A program made the position numbers and the translations under genes. The notes beneath the pieces are model-generated. The model ran no database searches, was not told the DNA's origin, and saw nothing but the letters and a program-made list of their open reading frames with translations. A stretch of DNA of 64,000 bases from UBA6059 sp965227155 (GTDB taxonomy: Bacteria > Bacteroidota > Bacteroidia > Cytophagales > Cyclobacteriaceae), in assembly GCA_965227155.1 (NCBI GenBank), contig OZ245731.1, positions 2,356,001 to 2,420,000 on the forward strand. Reading direction: 5' to 3'. The stretch's first letter is position 1. Each line of letters begins with the position of its first letter. Of the stretch, positions 59,176 to 64,000 are shown one piece after another.

Positions 59176-60306
59176 ATGGAAGAATTGTACGCTGACTTAG
59201 TAAAAAAACTGCAACATCAGTTCGGTAAATTCAATCCGGAGCACAACCGTTTTGAGAAGGCTAACAACACCAACATTGCCAGAGAATTGGGCTACAGCGA
59301 TGCGCAATTTTCCAGGCTAATAAATAAATCAGCTACCGAAGGAGAGTACCAGCGAGCTATTAAAAACATCGACAGAATTCTGACGATTGAAAAGCTCGAA
59401 AAGCAATTGCAAAAAGGGAGTAGTAAAATGCCGGTATGGCTTAGCTCCAGGCGGTTTTATGTGCTGGTAGGTTTTTTGGCCCTGCTTATTCTGTCGGTAG
59501 TAGTGCTGCTCATTTTTCCGGGAAAGTTCTCAGTAGAAACACAGGAAATTCCCAGGGACCATACCATCAAATGGACTTTTGAATCCTCATTTATCAATCC
59601 TTATGTGAAGCTCAATGATTTGCCTGATGATTGTAACTATCCATGCTACAAGTATCAGGGCAAATGGAAGCTACACAAAAGCTACAAGCTGCCATTTTTC
59701 AGAGAGAGGAATGGCTATCATTATTTAGCTACCGGAGTAGACATGTATGCGCGATGCATGGCCGAAAAATCAGAAACCGGGAATATATTCGAAGGCTACG
59801 AATACCAGAAGCATGAAATTTGGTACGATACACGGGAGTGGCCCATGGATAGCTTCCTTACGAGGGATATGATGACCACTGAGCGTTATCAGTCCCTCGA
59901 TTTCAGAAAGGATAACAGCTTTATTAAACTTGCAGATTTGCATACCTTTTTTAGGAGTGAGTTTGAATTAAGTGATTCCTTGATCCGGAGAACAGGAAAA
60001 GTAATTGGTCGGGATTTGGAAATGGTAAGTGAAGCCCAATTGCTGGCCATGCTCAAAAATGAAGATAAGGTAAAGGAGGTTGAAGAAGAAGTAGGAAGGA
60101 TCATCAGGATTAGGCTCAAAGACTTTTCTGTCCCCATTGCTTGTGAGGATGCAGCATTAATCAGTGATACCGTGGAGGAAATTAAAGATGGTGACCTTAT
60201 GAGTTTTGATTGTGCTTTGACTACAAGCAGGATGGCCATAGATTATACCAAAACCTATGAATTGGTTGACCAATACATCAAGAATGACTGTGTAAGCAGA
60301 ATGTAA
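59176..60306 (+). CDS. Membrane-tethered HTH protein with Cys-rich periplasmic domain
   Basis: A 376-residue protein. Residues 28-65 resemble a helix-turn-helix (NTNIARELGYSDAQFSRLIN). Residues 94-114 form one transmembrane helix (VLVGFLALLILSVVVLLIF). Residues 115-376 would be periplasmic and carry seven cysteines (DDCNYPC, YARCM, IACED, FDCAL, NDCVS). This is a ToxR-like layout: cytoplasmic DNA binding joined to an external sensor. It is divergent from susC, with a repeat-bearing 218-base region between them, so it may be the regulator of the Sus locus. No named family recognised; the HTH reading is by pattern only. Confidence 0.6.
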   Translation: MEELYADLVKKLQHQFGKFNPEHNRFEKANNTNIARELGYSDAQFSRLINKSATEGEYQRAIKNIDRILTIEKLEKQLQKGSSKMPVWLSSRRFYVLVGFLALLILSVVVLLIFPGKFSVETQEIPRDHTIKWTFESSFINPYVKLNDLPDDCNYPCYKYQGKWKLHKSYKLPFFRERNGYHYLATGVDMYARCMAEKSETGNIFEGYEYQKHEIWYDTREWPMDSFLTRDMMTTERYQSLDFRKDNSFIKLADLHTFFRSEFELSDSLIRRTGKVIGRDLEMVSEAQLLAMLKNEDKVKEVEEEVGRIIRIRLKDFSVPIACEDAALISDTVEEIKDGDLMSFDCALTTSRMAIDYTKTYELVDQYIKNDCVSRM

Positions 60307-60324
60307 TGCAGCCAACGGCTGACC

Positions 60325-61608
60325 CTAAGCCGCTCGTTTTAAATTAATGGTTCTCTGAATAGACCTCCGCTTAAAATGCTCCAATAAAGGTCTCAGTGTA
60401 AATCCCTGAAACAATACGGTGATGACCACTACCACATAGGTGATGGTGATGATCGAAGCTTTGCCGGGAATGCCCTGCAGAGAAAGCGCAAGCACCACAG
60501 GCAATCCACCCCGCAATGCACCCCAGGTTAGCACCGCCACAGTGCCATTTTCAAAGGTTTGCTGCATAGACAACAGCTTGATAGGCAGATAGACACTTAG
60601 CCAGCGGGCAAATAATACAATATTCACCAATAAAAAACCCACAGCAACAAGCTCTATGCTCAGTGGTATAAGCAGCATTTCAAAGCCTATCAGCACAAAT
60701 ACAATAACGCCAAGGCTTTCTTCGATAAGCTTCCAAAACTTGTATACATAAGCACCTATGGCCGATTCCTCTATGTTGCTGCGGCCCAGGTTGCCTAGCA
60801 TTAGGCCCGTAACAACAGCCACTACTGCAGGTGAGACCAAGAAGTAATGTGCCAAAAATGATCCCGTTAACACCAGGGCCATAGTTACAAGCACCTCAGC
60901 TTCTACTATGTCATTGTCAATAGCATCCAGCAGCAGGTATCCTAAGCCGCCCATAAGCGCACCAAGCAATAGCCCTCCCAAAATCTCCCTTCCGGCTAAT
61001 GTAGCAATGGTGATCCATGAATGGTTGGCAACTTCTGAAGTGAAGTTTTGATCAAATCGCCATAGCAGCAAAGCCAGGGTAGCAGCCACACCACCATTGA
61101 GCAGGGCCTCACCGGAGATTTTAGTTTCTAGCCGATTGGTTAGCCTGAATCGCCTGATAGTATCGGTAATGGCAATAGGATCGGTAGAAGAAATGAGCGC
61201 TCCAAATATGAAGCACTCCAAAATGGTAAGCGGAAGCGATAGAATTGATACAAGGCCTAGTAATCCAAGCCCAATAATGGCCGTGGATGCCAATACACCA
61301 ATGATTGACAGTGCGAGTACGGGCTTGAGCTGCGCACCAAGTTTTTTGAAATGCACGTTTAGCGATTGGGTAAACAGCATCAGGCTGAGAACAAATTCAA
61401 GCAGGATTTCCTCATGATCAAAGCGGCTGATGTGCTCAGCAAGGTGTAATTGCGGGAAGAAACTCCCTGCGATGAACACGAGCAGGGAAAGCAGCAATGC
61501 CATGATCATATGCCCAACAGAAGAGGGGAGCTTCAGGTAGAAAGTATTGACATAAATGAAGATTGCAGCAAAGCATACCAGTATCGCAATAGCATCGAGT
61601 ATTTCCAT
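60325..61608 (-). CDS. CPA1-family Na+/H+ antiporter (NhaP/NHE type)
   Basis: A 427-residue protein with about 12 transmembrane helices. It has the ion-binding motif STDPIAI (about residues 141-147) and the arginine motif WGALRGGLPVVLALSL (about 367-382) of the CPA1 family. It is predicted to expel Na+ (or K+) for H+, which would recharge the gradients used by the Na+-coupled symporters. It is convergent with the membrane HTH gene, 18 bases between stops, with only a weak AGCC/GGCT hairpin there. Confidence 0.86.
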   Translation of the reverse strand: MEILDAIAILVCFAAIFIYVNTFYLKLPSSVGHMIMALLLSLLVFIAGSFFPQLHLAEHISRFDHEEILLEFVLSLMLFTQSLNVHFKKLGAQLKPVLALSIIGVLASTAIIGLGLLGLVSILSLPLTILECFIFGALISSTDPIAITDTIRRFRLTNRLETKISGEALLNGGVAATLALLLWRFDQNFTSEVANHSWITIATLAGREILGGLLLGALMGGLGYLLLDAIDNDIVEAEVLVTMALVLTGSFLAHYFLVSPAVVAVVTGLMLGNLGRSNIEESAIGAYVYKFWKLIEESLGVIVFVLIGFEMLLIPLSIELVAVGFLLVNIVLFARWLSVYLPIKLLSMQQTFENGTVAVLTWGALRGGLPVVLALSLQGIPGKASIITITYVVVVITVLFQGFTLRPLLEHFKRRSIQRTINLKRAA

Positions 61609-61689
61609 AGCTTTTTTTCCAGAATTAGATATCAGCCAAGGTAGCTGGGATCGCTATGCTATGGCATATTGACTTATCGGTAAAATTGA

Positions 61690-61707
61690 ATCCGTATAAA
61701 TACGGAT
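61690..61707 (-). terminator. Terminator after the NarL-type regulator at 61.7 kb
   Basis: ATCCGTA and TACGGAT form a perfect 7-bp stem with a 4-base loop, directly after the stop codon on the minus strand, followed by TCAATTTTA. The T-run is short, so strength is uncertain. Confidence 0.55.
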
Positions 61708-62336
61708 CAGATGAGTTTTAAATGTGCAGCCTTTTTAATAAGCTCTGCTGTGTTCTGCACGTTTAGCTTTTTCATCATGTTTACCCGGTGTGTTTCCACC
61801 GTGCGGGTAGATACAAATAATTGGTCGGCAATTTCCTTTGTGGTGAGGCCATCAGATACCAGGCTTAGGATCTCCATTTCGCGCTCCGATAGCGGCTTAA
61901 TCGTTTCACCTTCTATTGACATATTGGAGATCATCAATTCAGAGATCTCAGCATTGTAATATTTTTTGCCTAAGGATACCTGCTGTATGGCGGTGATGAG
62001 TTCCTGTTCGTCCACATTTTTGAGCAGGTAGCCAAAAGCACCATTTTTTACCGCTTTTACTACATATTGGCCTTCAGCATGCATGGTGAGCATGATGATG
62101 TGTGTCTTGGGGTACTTGGCTCGCGCATCTTTTACCAAATCCAGGCCATTGGTATCGGGCATGGAAATATCCAGCAATACTACATGGGCATGGTGCCGGG
62201 CCAACAGCTCCATCAGTTCGTCTCCATTTGCCGCTTCACCTACTACTTCCATATCCTCACGTTTCTCCAAAAGTGAGATTATGCCATTCCTAAATAGCTG
62301 GTGATCATCGGCGATAATTATTTTAATCGTGCTCAT
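61707..62336 (-). CDS. NarL/FixJ-type response regulator
   Basis: A 209-residue regulator from the ATG at 62336 (MSTIKIIIADDH). The receiver has the acidic pair ADDH, phospho-Asp in VLLDISMPD, threonine in IMLTMH and lysine in YLLKNV. The LuxR-type HTH starts LSEREMEILSLVSDGLTTKEIA and includes VSTRTVETHRVNMM. Its start overlaps the kinase stop by 14 bases, a typical coupled two-component pair. Targets unknown. Confidence 0.9.
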   Translation of the reverse strand: MSTIKIIIADDHQLFRNGIISLLEKREDMEVVGEAANGDELMELLARHHAHVVLLDISMPDTNGLDLVKDARAKYPKTHIIMLTMHAEGQYVVKAVKNGAFGYLLKNVDEQELITAIQQVSLGKKYYNAEISELMISNMSIEGETIKPLSEREMEILSLVSDGLTTKEIADQLFVSTRTVETHRVNMMKKLNVQNTAELIKKAAHLKLI

Positions 62337-64000
62337 AAATGGGTATTTCAAATTCTATGACTGTGCCATTACTGGTACTGCTTATATCGATGATGCCGCT
62401 GGCGAGTTTTACCCGCTCTTTCATGTTTCTTAGGCCATGGCCGGAAGTTGTAGCCCTGGTGTCAAAGCCCCTGCCATTGTCGGCCATAAAAAAGCTGATG
62501 CGGTCATCAAAGGCTGTTACCGATGCTTTGATGGTAGTCGCTTCGGCATGCCTGATGATGTTGTTGATGGCTTCCTGCGCTACACGATAAATCAGAATGT
62601 GGCTGACCCGATTTATTTTGCCGGGATCCTGCATGTCATTTTTATATCGCACCTCAAGACTGTGCTCCTTTTTAATTCTTTGTAGCAGGTTGCCTATGGC
62701 CTCTCCGGCACCAAAATCGGCGAGCACACTCGGCATCAGGTTATTGGAGATATGCCTTACCTCATCAATGATTTCATCGAGTGTCTTCAATAATTCATTT
62801 CTTCTGGATGAATCACTGATATTGGATTGCACCTGCAGCCTGAAAGTTGTAAGCAGTGGCCCCAGCCCATCATGCATTTCTTTGCTCAGACGCTGGCGTT
62901 CCTTTTCCTCCCCATCTAGCATCGATTGTTGGTTGGCTTTTCTGAGGTGGTCTTCGCGCTCCTGAAAGGCCTTGAGCTTATCTTTCATCAAGATGAGGGC
63001 CTTTCCCATTTGATCCTGGTCACTCATCAAATTGTAGGAAGCGCCAAAGTTGCCGGCACCTATTTCATCGGCATACCTGATAGTTTCACGCAGAGCCTCC
63101 ACCAGCCTGTTCAGAGCGGTAAACATTCTGCCGATTTCATCCTCGCGCTGAATAGGGGCCCGGATGCCTTCAATTTTACCATGCGACAGTTCAGTGAGCT
63201 TTTTTTCCATGGTTTGTACCGGTCGCACCAGCATTTTTGATACGAGAAAACTGCCCAGTATCAACAGAATCAATATTCCCAATAAAATATAGGCTAGATT
63301 ATCCTTCAGATTATTGAGGGGGATAAGGGCTTCCTGGTAATCTATTTCACTGATGATAGCCCACTCCAGACCTCCAATACTAATGCGGTCAAAGGCACTG
63401 AAGACCATCTTCTGCCGGTAGTCCCTGATTAATGCTTCGCCTGTAATTCCGGAAAAAGCTCTGGATACGGCTTCCGTTTCTATTTTGGTATTGCGAGGGT
63501 TGTCAAGGTTGAACCGCGATAATGAAAGCAGGTTAAGCTCCTGATCCACCAGGTAGGTTTCTCCGGTCTGCCCAAGGCCGGTGCGCTCAAGCAAAATATT
63601 CTGAATCTGTGGCAGTGAAGCCAAAGCGATATAATAACCTTGATCCCTGTTGGCAATAAATGCTAGGCTTATCGGTTCACTCATGTTAGCTTCTGTAATA
63701 TTTACTATTTTCAAAGTCTCCTGAGGTGGTGTATCGGGGAGTTTAGGATGGAGAGACTTGCCGGGCCAAGCATTGTAAAACCCCAATTCGTAGAACTCGA
63801 AAGCCGCCGAATCGGGATTCTGATCTATCTGCTGTGTAAACTTTTCCTTGTACGATTCCAGTTCCGATAATATTCGGCTTGCTTTGAGCTGCCGCACCGA
63901 GGATAACTGCAGAAATACCCTTTCTATGAGTGCTTCCTCGAATTGCCTGAAAAACAGAAAAGCCACCAACAATATTGCAGACATAGAAAATCCTATGATG
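62323..64000 (-). CDS. Membrane sensor histidine kinase, HisKA_3 family (5' end outside the window)
   Basis: The reading frame is open to the window edge; the ATG at 63984 falls inside what looks like the first transmembrane helix, so the true start is probably beyond 64000. From that ATG: helix, then a periplasmic dCache-like sensor domain (about residues 20-230; GQTGETYLVDQELNLLS), second helix (about 233-255), HAMP (about 257-310), HisKA_3 with KEMHDGLGPLL (His about 365) and HATPase_c ending with NGRGFD and GHGLRNMKERV. It phosphorylates the overlapping NarL-type regulator. Confidence 0.88.
   Translation of the reverse strand, partial: IIGFSMSAILLVAFLFFRQFEEALIERVFLQLSSVRQLKASRILSELESYKEKFTQQIDQNPDSAAFEFYELGFYNAWPGKSLHPKLPDTPPQETLKIVNITEANMSEPISLAFIANRDQGYYIALASLPQIQNILLERTGLGQTGETYLVDQELNLLSLSRFNLDNPRNTKIETEAVSRAFSGITGEALIRDYRQKMVFSAFDRISIGGLEWAIISEIDYQEALIPLNNLKDNLAYILLGILILLILGSFLVSKMLVRPVQTMEKKLTELSHGKIEGIRAPIQREDEIGRMFTALNRLVEALRETIRYADEIGAGNFGASYNLMSDQDQMGKALILMKDKLKAFQEREDHLRKANQQSMLDGEEKERQRLSKEMHDGLGPLLTTFRLQVQSNISDSSRRNELLKTLDEIIDEVRHISNNLMPSVLADFGAGEAIGNLLQRIKKEHSLEVRYKNDMQDPGKINRVSHILIYRVAQEAINNIIRHAEATTIKASVTAFDDRISFFMADNGRGFDTRATTSGHGLRNMKERVKLASGIIDISSTSNGTVIEFEIPIYEHD

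Overview
The window looks like a chromosomal segment of a marine or soil member of the Bacteroidota, most likely of the Cytophagales. The evidence is a SusC/SusD outer-membrane pair, SusD-type lipoprotein signals, weak Shine-Dalgarno sites, a DUF4212/VC_2705-type symporter, a front-end desaturase, a fatty acid 2-hydroxylase-like enzyme, and many PAS-rich histidine kinases. No rRNA, tRNA, CRISPR array, phage or complete insertion sequence was recognised.

Layout. (1) 0-6.9 kb: fatty-acid hydroxylase, YeeZ-like Rossmann protein, a VWA/AAA+ ATPase pair, an AlbA_2 (Schlafen-like) protein, a PIN-PhoH ATPase, and a small zinc-ribbon/HTH transposase-like protein flanked by related repeats. (2) 6.9-20.4 kb: an acetate/propionate module with a porin, a two-subunit Na+ symporter, two small membrane proteins, a transporter-like sensor kinase (SSS-STAC-HisKA) with a receiver, propionyl- and acetyl-CoA synthetases, a cNMP/CBS/DUF294 protein and a DnaQ-type exonuclease. 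(3) 20.4-40.2 kb: a signalling region. A phytochrome photosensory core with no kinase is divergent from a heme oxygenase that would make its bilin. Next come a 1729-residue CheB-CheR-PAS kinase, an Rcp1-like receiver, a 1539-residue REC-multiPAS-GAF-HisKA_3 kinase, a NarL-type regulator, two pseudo-receivers, two duplicated stand-alone receivers and three small outer-membrane barrels. (4) 40.2-48.8 kb: desaturase, CPA2 antiporter with RCK domain, a HisKA_2 PAS kinase, and an arsR-arsM-arsC-like operon with matching operator palindromes. (5) 48.9-60.3 kb: a SusC/SusD locus carrying an SGNH hydrolase, a DASS carboxylate transporter, a Calx-beta lipoprotein and an alpha/beta-hydrolase lipoprotein, divergent from a membrane-tethered HTH protein. 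(6) 60.3-64 kb: a CPA1 antiporter and a NarL/HisKA_3 two-component pair that runs off the right edge.

How the parts fit. The acetate module would import short carboxylates, activate both C2 and C3 acids and sense the substrate through a transporter-like kinase. The signalling region is best read as a split phytochrome system: bilin synthesis, photosensing, kinase and receiver lie on separate adjacent genes. The Sus locus has no glycoside hydrolase, but has two predicted serine hydrolases and a dicarboxylate-type transporter. This suggests use of an esterified carboxylate rather than a simple polysaccharide.

Non-coding structure. A family of stacked hairpins forms a roughly 266-bp tandem array at 38.5-39.1 kb, with an outlying copy at 21.2-21.3 kb showing paired base changes. 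Several intrinsic terminators are clear. All functions are inferred from reading the sequence; no database search was run.
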